Shown: positions 10,440-22,785 of the stretch, piece by piece
Numbering within the stretch: position 1 is the stretch's first letter
Layout: every line of letters begins with the position of its first letter
Origin: Sepioteuthis lessoniana
Taxonomy: Eukaryota > Mollusca > Cephalopoda > Myopsida > Loliginidae
Direction: 5' to 3'
Assembly: GCA_963585895.1 (NCBI GenBank)
Contig: OY757907.1
Span: 109,074,207-109,138,206 of the forward strand
Length of the DNA: 64,000 nucleotides
The notes under the pieces: model-generated
Told to the model about the DNA's origin: nothing
Seen by the model: only the letters and a program-made list of their open reading frames with translations
Databases searched by the model: none
Made by a program: the position numbers and the translations under genes

Positions 10440-11600
10440 TGCTATAACTATATGCATGAAATAAATAAGCTAAGAATAGACTCAGTTATTCAATGGTTAT
10501 TTTACCAGTAACTGTTTCTTCAAAGGAGGATAATATCTTGTTTTCTAAATGACAATAAGATAGAATAAAAGCTTTTGGAATTGATTCCTTTTAAACTGAA
10601 TCTCAGAAATTGTCAGCAGATGAACTCAAGAAACCCTGTAACCTCTACTGACAACAACAAAAACAAAAATTCTATTACATAAAGGAGAAGATAGTTATAA
10701 TAAAAAGCAATAGATGGAGCTGATAATGGAATGTGTCTTCAATAAACTTTGTTAAATCACATTTTCCTCTCTCTCTCTCCCCCTTCTCTGATGCAGTTTT
10801 TAAGGGAGATGAATGTTGTACAGTTTCCTGAATTTGAATAATATCAAGCTATGTTGAATTTAAAACCGTTCTAGGGAGGAAGCTTTATGTCTGTTTCTTG
10901 TAAAATAAGGCCATTTCTTCAATCTTTGTACTCAAGTAATATATTGAAAATCAAATCACATCGAATATTTATGATTTTATTTGAGCATTTCAACTTTGGC
11001 AACAAATTAAGGATTATATACATCAAGATAACCAAACATTACTTCACTGAAATCATTTTATTACTAGTTTAACTTCATCTTATAACTGTTGCTTTTCATC
11101 ATAACTTCAAAAGGATGAAAATAGTATGAAAATACAATTAAAAGAAGTGGCTTCTCAGATGAATCTGTATCACAGCCCCTTGAAGACACTCTTTCATTGT
11201 TGTTACTTCAACTACCTCACTACTAAATGTTTTAAAGATCAAGTGATGAACTATCTGCTGTCCTTTATTTTTACGACTTCCTCTGTTTCTCTTCTCTATC
11301 TTTTAAGCCTCTATGCTGCTACTAATCTTGTAGAAGGCAAACTCCAAATCTAATTGGTTATGTTATGCTAGAGATTACTTATTCAGGATGAAAATTTATG
11401 CAAATTCCATCTGGTAAATTAAGAATGCATTGCAAAGTAAAAATTAAAATGTATTAAAATAGAATTGTATGAGTTTTTCTGAGCCAGGCTGAGTAAAATA
11501 AGGAATTGCCCAATATTGAGGTAAAAAATGATTGTGTAATTGGCGTTCCAAAAACAAAAACCAGCAAAAGCATGGTGTGAGAAAAAATACTATTAACTGA
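10440..11600. other. AT-rich single-copy stretch
   Basis: No repeat family or protein similarity seen. Contains a short CT run at about 10770-10788 and two open frames of 61 and 75 codons (10887 and 11126) with no recognisable features. Confidence 0.5.
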
Positions 11601-11621
11601 AATTAATTCTATCAACTTTTA

Positions 11622-12195
11622 GCCCAGTCAGCCAGGGCTGTAGAATACACTGACTGCATCTCTGCAGAAGAGTAAGACCCCCACACCATGAGGTTGATAT
11701 GCCATAAAACTCGAACAACCAGCCATCCCTCCACTAAAACAAGTTTCCTGGGTATGAAACTAAACTGCAACCGATGTTGAAGCTCCATTTCTGGACCTCT
11801 TGGAAATGTGGAGTACCCCTTCATTGCCATATTACTCCTAAGTCCACTCTGACCTGGCACTGGTAGTACCTGTTAGGGTCTCATTTATGCGTCAAATATA
11901 ACAGTTTAATCATTTACTTCACTTGAAACAATTTAACTGAGCGCAAACGAGGGATTGATGTTAAATTGAATAAACTGTATTTAATAGCAATACTTGAAAC
12001 CATTTAACTGTGACAAAGATAACTGTTAGTATGGAATAACAATACTTGAAAACATTTAACTGGGAACAAGCAAATAAGATCTGGCTTGTTTAAAAATCTT
12101 ACTTATAAATCCTTCTTTAAGAATAGTATATTTAATATATATACAAACAGGATTTGGCATTAAATAACCTACAAGGGTTGATATGCCATCCAAAC
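11622..12195 (+). repeat. SINE-A copy 5 with a tail fragment inserted in its head
   Basis: Head 'CAGTCAGCCAGGGCTGTAG' at 11625. A second, 5'-truncated tail ('AGGTTGATATGCCATAAAAC' at 11691-11710) interrupts the head. The body continues to about 11890, tandem-type units with 'ACTTGAAACCATTTAACTG' follow, and the element's own tail ends at about 12195. Confidence 0.8.
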
Positions 12196-12604
12196 CAACC
12201 AACCAACCAACCATCAATAAAGTTTGTTTTAGGAATATTTTATGAAGCCAGAATTTTCAGCCACTGAAGAAAAATTGTTTTGCATCTTACCTGCCATGAG
12301 TTTATTTACTGCAGAATAAAAAATCAACTTGAATGTCCCTAAAGTTGGCTAATTTTTGCCAGGCTTAGAGGTTTCTTTATTTTTACAGTATAAAAAAAGA
12401 AGGAAAAGAATCTAGAAAACCTGTTGTCCTGAAATTTGTTTATCTGCTCACATATATATATCGCACTGAAATGAATCTCTTTGTATAGAATTAACAACCT
12501 AGAACTGGCATGATTGAAAACTTGGGGTTGGAGTGAAGTGCTATAAGCAACAGGCCACAGGAACACTTAGAAATATACTTTTTAAAATAGATCCTAATTA
12601 CTAC

Positions 12605-13055
12605 AAAGGGTTAGTAGCTGTTAAGGCCTAATGTATGGGTCAAATCTGTGGGGATATTGTTTGTATTTGATAGAAATACTTGATACTATCTAACTGTAAA
12701 TTGTTTCAATTAAGAATAATTACTTGAAACTTTAAGTATTTACTAAATATCATTATTATTACTATTATTAGTTCCATGAAACCATATAACTTGGTGCAAA
12801 GAAATGACTATCATTATATAGAAATAATTACTTGAAACCATATAATTATTCGTATTAGATAGGAATAGTTGAAACTATACAACTGTGTGCAAATTGTTTG
12901 ATAGGAATACATGGTAATATTTAACTGTGTGCAAAAAGCTCTTATGATGAATGAACTGCACAAAAAAGTCAATATACATATGCAAGAAATGCAATTCCCT
13001 AACCTCTCCGTAAAAAACAATTTAAGTCAGGCTGATATGCCATTAAAATCAATCA
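12605..13055 (+). repeat. SINE-A fragment 6 (tandem middle and tail)
   Basis: Starts at 'GTTAGTAGCTGTTAAGGCC', a decayed form of the middle block, followed by several 'GAAATACTTGATACTATCTA' type units and a tail remnant 'CAGGCTGATATGCCATTAAA' at about 13028. Confidence 0.6.
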
Positions 13056-13059
13056 ATGA

Positions 13060-14145
13060 TGATTTCTACTATGAGTTCCAATGCATTCCTTTTAAAAACT
13101 TCAGTTAAATTTTAATACATAATTATTTGAATGAAACACATTTTATTTTTATCTTTTTTCTATACAAATGATTATTGTAATAAAAAAAAAAAAACTTAAA
13201 AAGAGTGAGAAAAAAAAATTAAGAAACATATAATTTTGCTTTCAATTAATAGCTATTCCAATCCAAAAATTAATTTAAGAAATTTTTTTCTGATAAATTT
13301 TGAAGATTTAAAAAAAAAAGAAAATAGAATAGAAATTTTGCATTGTCAGCAACAGTGTGTTCTATCTTTGGCTGGACTTTTAAAAATTGTAATAATGAAA
13401 ATTCATTTTTCCCCAGAATAATTAGTTTCTACTTGACAATTAGCTGTGAATTTTCATTGCACTTGAGTAGAATCTTTTTAAAAATAATATTTCTTAGATA
13501 ACAGAAGCCATATTTTGTTAGTGTTTTATTTTATTTTTTTAGTGAAATTAACACTTTGGTATTTATACATATGTAACATTTAAGTGATAATCGTTTTTTT
13601 TTTTGTTTTTTTTTCAAAGGAATTACCTTAATTCACTTGAAGGAATTATCTATTAATATAAATACCAAAATGATCAAATTAGTTGGTTGGTTTGTTTAGA
13701 CTAAAGAGTTTAGCTCAATGTTAATCAGTTGATTGAATCACTTAAATTAATATTTAAAAAAAAAAATCATTTCTTTATCGAAAAGTCAATTAAATAAAAA
13801 GAATTTTTTTTTATTTCAAGGTTTAGGGCTTAAAAATCAAAATAGAAATTTTCAGGTTCACGACATTTCATTCTTGAAAATAATTTCCTTTTCCAATCAA
13901 ATGAATTTTTCTAGAAAATCCTTTAAAAAATGATAAGCTAGGAAGATTTTGAAGAGTGAATGCAGAAATTTTAGGTTTTCTGCCTTTGAGTTTCTGTTTT
14001 GGTTTCAGAGCAACCAGACAAAAACTTTCTTATGCAATTAAATATCAATTTTTCTTTAGATAATCAATTTTGAAATTTCAGTAATTCCTCTTGAATTCAA
14101 TATTTTTTCAGTAACAGGTTTAGATTTTGTAAAGAAGTGTAGTAG
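13060..14145. other. Very AT-rich stretch
   Basis: Homopolymer-rich A and T tracts and no recognisable gene or repeat. Open frames here are AT-driven. Confidence 0.5.
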
Positions 14146-14149
14146 TAAT

Positions 14150-14773
14150 GTTATATTTTGACCCCTCGCCCCGGCCTAAAAATGCTATTCCAAGGTGATA
14201 CACCAGAAGGAAGGGACACATTCCAACGGCCAGTAATCGAAAGAGATCGCGTGGGCGGATTAAGGCTTATGATATGGGAAAAGGTGAAGGTCCCATTCTG
14301 CCATTACAGTCATGCACCGGAAGAGAGTAACCTCTGAACTGCATGACAGTTATTTCCGCTTGATAACGATTAAACATTCGATTTCAAAGATCCAGTAGGC
14401 GATCGTGTGGGCGTTGAGTTATTATTTAACTCAGTTGAGTTTGGGTCCCAAGCAGTTGTCAGTAGAATTCCAGACAGTAGAGACCAGATGTGGTAAGGAA
14501 GGCCACACCCGACCGAGGGGGTTCTCGAAAACCCCCGATGCAGTTGCCAGCAGACTCCCAGAGGGTTAGAGACGAGATGTGGTAGGGAAGGCCACACCCG
14601 ACCTAGGGGGACCTCGGAAACCCCCGATGCAGTTGCCAGCAGACTCCCAGAGGGTTAGAGACGAGATGTGGTAGGGAAGGCCACACCAGACCGAGGGGGC
14701 CCTCGGAAAAGCCCCGATGGAGTAGACCCCAACATCAGGAGAACAATAAAGACACAACGTGACGGTCATAACA
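14150..14773 (+). mobile_element. LTR-like GC-rich block with 89-bp tandem units
   Basis: Runs from TGTTAT to ATAACA (6-bp inverted ends with TG...CA) and has AATAAA at 14745-14750, consistent with an LTR read on the plus strand. I find no matching target duplication, so the call is tentative. A separate symmetry, 'ATATTTTGACCCC' at 14153 against 'GGGGTCAAAATAT' at 14775, would instead fit a TIR element. Three tandem units start near 14446, 14532 and 14621 with a remnant at 14711. They are far richer in GC than the flanks. Confidence 0.45.
14446..14720 (+). repeat. Minisatellite, about 89-bp units
   Basis: Units contain 'GATGCAGTTGCCAGCAGACT' and 'GATGTGGTAGGGAAGGCCAC'. The second and third are nearly identical and the first is diverged. 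The match spacing is 89 and 90 bp. Confidence 0.85.
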
Positions 14774-15184
14774 GTGGGGTCAAAATATGAAGTTTATGTT
14801 CGGTCTCCAGCATCCTCTCACATGCTCACCTTTCGAACCTTGCAATAAATTGAGAGGTAAATATATTTCTAAAGAAGTCTTCTTCTGTCTTCCTTCCTGC
14901 ATCTTAATTCTTCATGCGTCCATCGTTCTTTGTGCGTCTGTTGTTTGTCATGCATCTGTTATCATTGCGTCGGTATGTATCCAGTATATATATGTGTATT
15001 TCTGCATGAATCAGCAGATGACAATGCAACAGTAATGCCATGAACAATCTTACCTTGAAGAAACAGAAGGTGTGCTCTCTCTGCTACCGGCACGTGGAAA
15101 CCAGAAGAAGAAAAGGACGCAAGAGGTGTGACTTGTTTTATGGAGGAGAATGAGATAAGCTGTAAAAACACCAGGTTTATTTTT
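14774..15184. other. Unidentified block next to the LTR-like region
   Basis: Begins with GTGGGGTC and meets GACCCCAC at about 15189-15196. The second sits inside a 5'-truncated SINE-A, so the symmetry may be chance. A CG-containing run 'CATGCGTCC...GTGCGTCTG' lies at about 14915-14965. It may be internal sequence of the neighbouring element. Confidence 0.3.
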
Positions 15185-15650
15185 GCTGACAAGTTAGACC
15201 CCACCTGCAATGAGTGTCCTGGATATGACATTAAACAATCTGATGGTGAAGCTCCAGTAATGTTGGAGCTTTGAGGAATGCGGAGTACCCTTGCATTGCC
15301 ACCGCTCCCAAGTCCACTCTGTCTTGCAGTGGTGGTACCTGGTTTGGTCAAATGGAACTATTTGACATGAAACTGAGCGCAAACAAATGACTTTAGACTT
15401 GTTTGAAATAGAATTGTTTTTCCATTTAACTCTTAGTAAACAAATGATTGATGTTTAATTGAATTGTTACTGATACATAGCAATACTTGGAACCATTTTA
15501 CTTCGTTAACTTATGCTAAATTGAATTGTGAGAAATAGAACTGTTTGAGCTTTTAACTGTGTAGGAAAAAATGTGTTTACAGATCATAAATTTAATGTGT
15601 AAAAACATTTGGCATCAAATAACTAATAATGGTTGATATGCCATAAAAGC
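15185..15650 (+). repeat. SINE-A copy 7
   Basis: 5'-truncated: starts within the 'AATGAGTGTCCTGGATATGA' region (15211), then body, a few tandem units, and tail at 15605-15648 with intact outer stem GGCAT/ATGCC. Confidence 0.75.
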
Positions 15651-16007
15651 AAATCAAACTCATTAGAAATAAATCTGTGGTTAAGATTTTGCGTAGAATT
15701 CTCGCTCCAAAAAAAAATTGCTAATTCCAGTTGTTTTAAATTTTAAATGATAAAGCTTCTTATCGAATAGAGAGTGGAAAACTTAGAAATCTAACTGAAA
15801 CATATGTAAATATAGTGTCGTTTGTTATGGGTGCTATGTTCATATCATAGTTTCCAATGTTGGCTTTTCCAATCAAAAATTTATTAAGATCTTATGTAGA
15901 GAAATGTTATAAATATTTATATTTCAACAATTGGAATTTATACTATGGTATAAAATTTAGGGATTTTTATAAATTTCATTGATGATTCTCTTTAGGATAC
16001 AGCTTAT

Positions 16008-16207
16008 TTGGTAGGGCTGTATCTCCTTCAGAAGAGTAAGACTCCCTCATTAAAAAAGAGATGTCCTGATTATGACATTGAACTGCATCTGACGTGATGC
16101 TAAGGCTCCAGCTCTGAACATCTAGAAAGTGTGGAGTACCACCTCATTGCCATCACTCCTCAGTCTACTCTGATCCAGAGGAGTATTACCTTTTAGGGTC
16201 TCATGCT
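16008..16207 (+). repeat. SINE-A copy 8 (body only)
   Basis: Head remnant 'GGTAGGGCTGTATCTCC', body to 'ACCTTTTAGGGTCTCAT', then truncated where SINE-D begins. Confidence 0.65.
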
Positions 16208-16465
16208 TTGAACTCACTGATCCATCATTGGATTTAAATATATCACTGATTGCATTTCCCATAGCACTAATACCCTTGGGAAAGCTATGAATCCAATAAT
16301 TCTCCCTCCAGCTATGGGTAAATAGTAGGGCAGACTGATTTCTTTAGCCATGGTGTGGCAACTAGTCGAGAAGAAGGAAAACTCTGGATTCAAACCTGTT
16401 AAACACCCGCTTAAAAATTTACCTTGTGTCATATCCTGCCAGAGCCGGGGTGGGGGGTGGGTAAA
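16208..16465 (+). repeat. SINE-D copy 2
   Basis: Contains the shared core 'AATACCCTTGGGAAAG' and 'CCAGCTATGGGTAAATAG', 'GGGCAGACTG' and the D tail 'CCTTGTGTCATATCCTGCC'. The tRNA-like head is absent. Confidence 0.75.
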
Positions 16466-16589
16466 TATGGATGCATCACTATATCATATAATAATAAATG
16501 AAATGTGTTTTATAACATAATCTCCTTCCTTGTCAATGTTTTAAATTCACTTGTGAATATTAATCATATCAAGTCAAATGTCTTACTAG

Positions 16590-17000
16590 CCCTGTCAGCT
16601 AGGGCTGTAGAATACACCGACTGCATCTCTGCAGAGGGGTAAGACTCTCCCTATGAATGTTTTGGATATGACACTAAACAATCTGATGGTGAGATTCCAG
16701 TTATGCTGGAGCTTTGCGGAATGCAGAGTATCCATGTATTGCCATCACTCCCAGGTCCACTCTGGCCTGGAGTGGTAGCACCTGATAGTGTCCTATGTGT
16801 GGGTCAAATAGAACTAAACTGCATAATTAAGCTGAACTCAAGTGTTTGAAATAGAACTGCTTTTACATTTAATCATATGTAAACATAAAACTGTACTCTT
16901 GCTAAATGGAATTCTTTGAAATAGAGCTGTTTATATCCATAAAAATAGATCTTGCAATAAATAACCTACAATGGTTGATATGCCATTAAACCATACCAAA
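16590..17000 (+). repeat. SINE-A copy 9
   Basis: Complete head ('GTCAGCTAGGGCTGTAGAAT'), body, a short tandem middle and hairpin tail at 16951-16995. Confidence 0.85.
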
Positions 17001-17009
17001 CAAAATGAA

Positions 17010-17800
17010 ACCCAATTAAATGTTATACAGTGAACATTTCAGATAAAAATGAAGCTAATAATTATGTGTGGTTACAGACTTATTGATTCACCCTTGCGTT
17101 CAGATTTTCTTTAATGAAAACTGACTCCATCTGAAACAAATATATTTTAATGCTTCTTCCAGATATTGTTTGACGAACGTTCTAACAAAATTTGCAAGTG
17201 AGCATAATTGCTAGAGACTTATAATTTAGCAGCTTCTAATTGAACAACACCAGTTTTGAAATTTAATAGCTAAACACTGCTGCCTCAAAAATAACTTAAT
17301 GAATATTGGCTGTGTGTAGCAGTAGCACCAGTGTTTGCCAACAAGTGAAGCACATTGAAAGAATTCCATGTTGAATACATCTGCCTTTCTAGCGAAAATA
17401 TGTAAATCCACTTAGGGTAAAACAAGTGCAAATAACAAATTGTTGCTAATTTGGAAAAGTGTTCTTCATACCTGCTGTCCAATTCTGGAAAGATGTTCTT
17501 GTTAACTCTTCTGGTTGCAAAGATTTTCTATAATACTGAAATGTTTGTACTTAGATATTCTTTAAACTTTTATCAATTTGTGGGGGATTGAAGAAAATTC
17601 CTGATATTGAGAATGTATAAATTTAATAGCTGAATCTTAGGAAATTTCATTAAAAATTTATGAATTGAAGATGTATCCAAATATTCATAATATATATCTA
17701 TGATTAAACCATGAAATCTAAACAGTTATCTATGTATGAAGCTGCAGAAGGAAATCCCAGTATATTTCAAGTATAAAATACAATGATAGTAAATAAAGTT
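17010..17800. other. AT-rich single-copy stretch
   Basis: No repeat or gene recognised. Overlapping minus-strand frames at 17226-17482 are short and unremarkable. Confidence 0.45.
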
Positions 17801-17804
17801 GGCG

Positions 17805-18055
17805 ACTGTAGTTGAGGGTGACCTGAAGGCTACCTTTTCAATAGCTACTACACCAAAGTGTTGGGGAGCGCGCTACTCCTTTCCCAGGATTGATCCACTT
17901 TACCCTTGATCCGTACCTTATAATGCTGAGTGTTAAGCAAGGAGGCATCAAGTACCATTTTAAAAAAATTTTGTTATTTCTTGACATGGGATTGAACCCA
18001 GTTCTTTCAGGTCATTGGTGAACACTCTTACCATTATGCCAGTGTCTGGTACAGT
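17805..18055 (-). repeat. SINE-C copy 2
   Basis: Nearly full-length minus-strand copy. The B box appears as 'GGGATTGAACCC' at about 17989 and the A-box side as 'ACCATTATGCCAGTG' at about 18030. Flanks 'TGATAGTAAATAAA' and 'TGATAATAAAAC' look like a decayed target duplication. Confidence 0.8.
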
Positions 18056-18229
18056 GATAATAAAACCGAATGAAAAAAACTCCTGACTGTGAGTTTCATG
18101 TTGGTGATCCTTGGGTGAACTAGTATTCAACCTGTCTCCAGAGAATTATGGAGTACTAACTCACCTGAGGATGGACATGTATGATAAATTTTTTATCCTG
18201 TTTTATAATCTTATTTTATGCTTGAAATG

Positions 18230-18262
<33 letters not shown>
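18230..18262. repeat. (TA)n microsatellite
   Basis: About 14 TA repeats. Confidence 0.95.
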
Positions 18263-18263
<1 letters not shown>

Positions 18264-18555
18264 ACAAATACTTAAAATGACTAAATACATTAATAAACCA
18301 AAGAAAAAACAGTAAATTATATTTTACTTATTTATGTCTTGATGCTAATATTCTTCATAAAAGAAACCACGTTTTTAATGCTTTGGATTTCTTCATTGTT
18401 GAATTGCTCAACTTTTATATTATTATTTTCATTTTCTAACATAGTTTGCCAAAATATTTCATTTTTCATTCCAAATATTAAATATTTTTGTGGTGACAGA
18501 AGAGGGTGAGAGAGTAAAGCTTGAGAGAAAGTGAATATATGATACACACACACAA

Positions 18556-19317
18556 GGGTCATTCAATGAATAAGGTGAATTACACTATTTAATGACTCAG
18601 ATTTCAGGAAAAAAAATTTTTGCTTTATTTTTCCATATTTTCTCCATTCTTTGAAATACATTTTTCTCTTTGGAAATTGAGCTTTTGTATTTCTTCAGCA
18701 TAGAAATCTTTGAACAATGTTTTTAGCCATTTACTCGAGTCATTTCATTTCATCTTTGATTGAAAATTTTGTTTCATGCAGTAATTCTTGAAAGGGGCCA
18801 GGTCTGGACCGTAAGGAAGAAGTAGCGGCTGTTGCAAACTATACTGTTTGATAGTTTCTATTCTGGTGAAACCTCATGAAAACTGACCTTAAAAAAAGGC
18901 AAGGTCATCATGTTCCATTTAGTGTGCCATACCCAGAGAAATTTCCTCTATCGTAACTCATTTGTCAGACATTAACTGAATCTACTATTTTTATGTGGGC
19001 TCACCATAATAGATCTGCCTGCATCTCAAATACAATCTCAGCCTTCGTTAAACAATTTAACCTATTAGTAAATATTTTTTAACTAAAATATGACACATTC
19101 TTGTGTAAATATCAAACTTTGCATTGCTCAGACACCAAAAATTTCATTACAGACTTCTATTCAAGCCCGCATCACTGTTTTATTTGCTGCCATTTTGAAT
19201 AGCCTCAAAACAAATATTTTACCAATAAACCAATTCCAAGTGATACAAAGTTTACATGGATGGAAAAAAATTATTTTGCTTTTTCCCAAAACATTCACTG
19301 TATTTATTCAATGACCC
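18556..19317 (-). mobile_element. Mariner-family relic with GGGTCATT ends
   Basis: Ends are inverted copies, GGGTCATTCAATGAATAA at the left and TTATTCAATGACCC at the right. The minus strand near the left end encodes a mariner-type transposase C-terminus: PYGPDLAPF (about 18830-18800), then FYAEEIQKLNFQREKCISKN (about 18700-18645). Length is about 760 bp and frames are broken, so it is dead and internally deleted. Dinucleotide repeats abut both ends and a TA duplication is not evident on the left. Confidence 0.75.

Positions 19318-19320
<3 letters not shown>

Positions 19321-19352
<32 letters not shown>
19321..19352. repeat. (TG)n(TA)n microsatellite
   Basis: Short TG then TA run directly beside the mariner relic. 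Confidence 0.9.
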
Positions 19353-19359
19353 ATACATA

Positions 19360-21830
19360 TAAAAAACAAAAATTAATGTCACACATAGGTAACAAGTTTG
19401 GAGTTTAATTGCTAAGACTCTGAGAGAATTTAACAAGGGTAGAATTTTTTCTACTTTTTAGTGTATTTTTTCTTTAAAGGAATAAATAAAAAGTAACCAT
19501 CTTAAAAAAAAAAAAAAAAAAAAAAATTATAAGTAAAGCCACTTTTTTTTTTATTTTTTAGTTTTATTTTAATATTTCATTTAAAGAAATGAATCCAAAA
19601 TTTATTCATAATTTCTGGTAAGTAACACAGATCACATGAATATCATGTTACGATCCTCATATGGAAGTTAGGGTCATAGAAAATAAAAAATTAACAGGAA
19701 AAGGACACACTGGTCATTATTATCCATGACTTTTAAAATAAATAGAAATTTTACTATATGTATCATGTTTGATAAATAGCTAACTAGTTTGTAATAATTC
19801 ATTTTTAGCATTCTAAAACAAATGGATAGAAATTTAAGTAGTATTTATTTAGTATTATTTTCAGTTTTTGAGTGAGACTTAAACTCGGATTCTTTTTCAC
19901 TTGGGAAACCTGTCTTGCTATAATTATTTTTCCCTTTATGTTTACACACACAAGTTGTAGTAGTTTGATTTTTGTTATCATGTAAAGAATTATCAATCAA
20001 TCAATTTTTTCTGAGTATTTTTTTCATATGAATGTCATTTACTTTTTATTGCAGACACTCTAATTATCATTCTATGGCCATGAGTTGACAGAACAGATCA
20101 GAACAAAAAAATAAATTGTTGGTTCTGGGTTCAAGTTTTGCCAAGAGCTTATTCAACTGGATATGTTTTCTTTCTAAACATCAATGAGAAAAAAAGAAGT
20201 GATGATCCACAATGATTTTCCATTGTTGCTATTAAAAGGTAGGTATAAAAAGTTTTTTTTTTTTTTTTAACCACATTGACAGATTTAATTGCCCTAGTCT
20301 TTATTACAGATATGTCTTTTCAATATGGAAGCAACTAAAATGTCCACTGTGAATTAGTCAGAATAAATCATAAAAAGTTCTTTGACGTTTCAGAAACTGC
20401 ATAAATTCTAATAAGCCTTATAACACTAGAATGACTTATCAGAACAATGTCACAATTTATAAGGACTTGATGTAATCAGGTGAATAACATTAATAGCACT
20501 TCTTTCAATTCTCCATCTTAGTCTTTCTCTCACTTGTATGTTGTTTACCTTTTATATAGAATATATAAATAACATATAAGCTTCTTTTTTGGACTCTCTT
20601 TCTCTCTCACCTGTATATTGTTTATATTTACTTTTTCAAGCTTCTGTTTTTTTTTTATCCTATAATCCTTGTTGCTTGTATGACTTTTGGGCCGAGATTT
20701 TTTTAGAGTATTCAATGAAAAGTATCAAATGGATTTTATTTTATTTATTTATTCCTTTGGGTGGGGGGCATATTAGATGAGCAGAAAAGAACTTGATAGA
20801 TTATTTTCAAATCAGAAATTTTTCTCTTTTTGATAAACAGATAATTACATTGATGTCATCCATTTTATGAATTTAATAAAGAAATGTACATATAATAATT
20901 AGTAAACAGTTGTTGGAATTATGTTTATATGACTCAAAATCTAACATTTTATGTATATCTTGTATATTGTTTAAACTTAATGAAAGAGGGTAAAATTATG
21001 CATTATAAAAACACCTTGATGATCAAAAATAGTTTATTCTTTAACTACAAAAAGTTTGTTAAACTTGCAGTGCTCTATCATCAATTAATGAAACAAATTT
21101 CATTTTTAGAATGATTGATTCATTTTACAGAGAAAGAAAAGAAAATTTGTTGCTGTCTATATGATGATTTTATTTCAATTTTAAAGCAAAGATATTTTCA
21201 TTTTCTCTGTTTCAAAGAAAAAGTTCTTTCAGAGAGACAATACTGAAATTATTGGTATATCTCAGAACAAGTTATTAAGAAATTAGTTCAATTAGAAAAT
21301 TGTCTCTTCCTTTAAACCGTAGAAAATTGTAAAATTTACAAAACCTGAGGTCTACATTTTATTTTAAGTTGGTCGAGGGAGATTATTTGTTGACTTTTAG
21401 AAAACTTAATCTTTTCTCTTTATAAACCTATTGGAATTCTGGTTGCCATCTTGTTTTTAGTTGTGTGATACAAAGATACACCTAAGTAATAAGGCTGCAT
21501 TATGTCTAGACTTTATAGTTTACCATTGTTCATATATGTCTAAGTCTTCAATGATTGGCTAATCTACAGCTCCTACTGATGGGCAAGTCTATAAATATTT
21601 GCTTGTAATTTATAGACAGCTGATACCCATCTGTTCCCTACCAAACAATCAAAAAAACCCTGTAAAGTCTTTGCCAATATCATGACACAATCTGTATATG
21701 AGTTTGTTAGAGTTCATGTCTATTTGACCCAAACCTGATCAGCAGCACTTTGAAGTTGATCCAGCATTTTAGTTATCAATCCCTTCTTCAAAATATGTTC
21801 CTCTTAGCACTGAAGGGAATATTTTGAAAA
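19360..21830. other. AT-rich single-copy stretch
   Basis: No gene or named repeat. Holds an A tract at about 19505-19527, and an imperfect direct duplication of about 70 bp (20521-20590 and 20596-20665, sharing 'TCTTTCTCTC' and 'AAGCTTCT'). Confidence 0.5.
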
Positions 21831-21837
21831 CAGAAAG

Positions 21838-22130
21838 GAGGTGCCCGTGGTGTAATGGTTATCGTCGTAGGAAATGGACACGGCAACACGAGATCGAATC
21901 CTGGACAAGACTGATTGCATTTCACATAGCACTAATACCCTTGGGAAAGGTTTGAATCCAATTATTCTCCCTCCAGCTATGGGTAAATAGTAGGGCAGAC
22001 TGGTTCTTCATCCTTGGTGAGGCAACTAGTCTAGGAGAAGGAAAACTCTGAATTCAAACCTGTTAAACTCCGCTTAAAAATTGACCTTGTGTCATATCCT
22101 GCCTGAGCGGAGGGGTTGGGTAAATATGAA
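21838..22130 (+). repeat. SINE-D copy 3, full length
   Basis: tRNA-derived SINE. Head 'GGTGTAATGGTTATCGTCGT' resembles an A box and 'CGAGATCGAATCC' a B box of pol III promoters. Then the shared core (21934-21990), a D-specific part and the tail 'CCTGAGCGGAGGGGTTGGG'. One of the two best D copies. Confidence 0.9.
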
Positions 22131-22785
22131 TGTATTGAAACCAGAAATTCAAGTTGACTCAGTGGAGTTAGATCTTTTACTGCACTGTCCTTTAACGAGT
22201 AGACATGAAAATTACACAGCAAGTTTACACACTAATACTTTTTTGGTTTCAAACATTTGCTTTGATTTTGTCAGCTGTTTTTAAGTTCTTTTACATATCA
22301 TATTTATTTTGAAAATTTTTTTTTTTCTTCTCCACTTTTGATCATGCATTAAGGGATTTCATGACTTCTAGGATATCCCTATCTTACTCCTGAATGTTTG
22401 GGAACATTCTTTAAATGATAATAATAATAAAGAAATAATTTACTTTACACCTGTTTGTTCTGACTGACTTGTAACTCAAAACTTTTTTTTCCAGTTCTAT
22501 AATTCTGAACACTTTGACTGCATTTACTCACTATACATTTCTTTTATAGCACTACTCTTCCTCCAATCCTACCGTTAAAAAGACAGGGTTTTTTTTTTAC
22601 TGTAACCACCTAGTTGTTTGATATTTCAGTACACTTGATTCCTTTAAATGCAAATAGAACTTAAATATATTTCAACTCAAGAATAAAATCATTGCTATCA
22701 AAGTATCAATATAATCTCAAGCAGTGTGACTCCAAATTGTGCTAAGCAAACAATAAGTTTCACATCTTAAATGATTTCTGATATA

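Noticed and set aside
14774-15196. TIR element with GTGGGGTC ends
   Set aside because: The right-hand match lies within a truncated SINE-A, and 8 bp of symmetry is weak.
21838-21915. Real tRNA gene
   Set aside because: Head of SINE-D; repeated in other copies with SINE core and tail attached.
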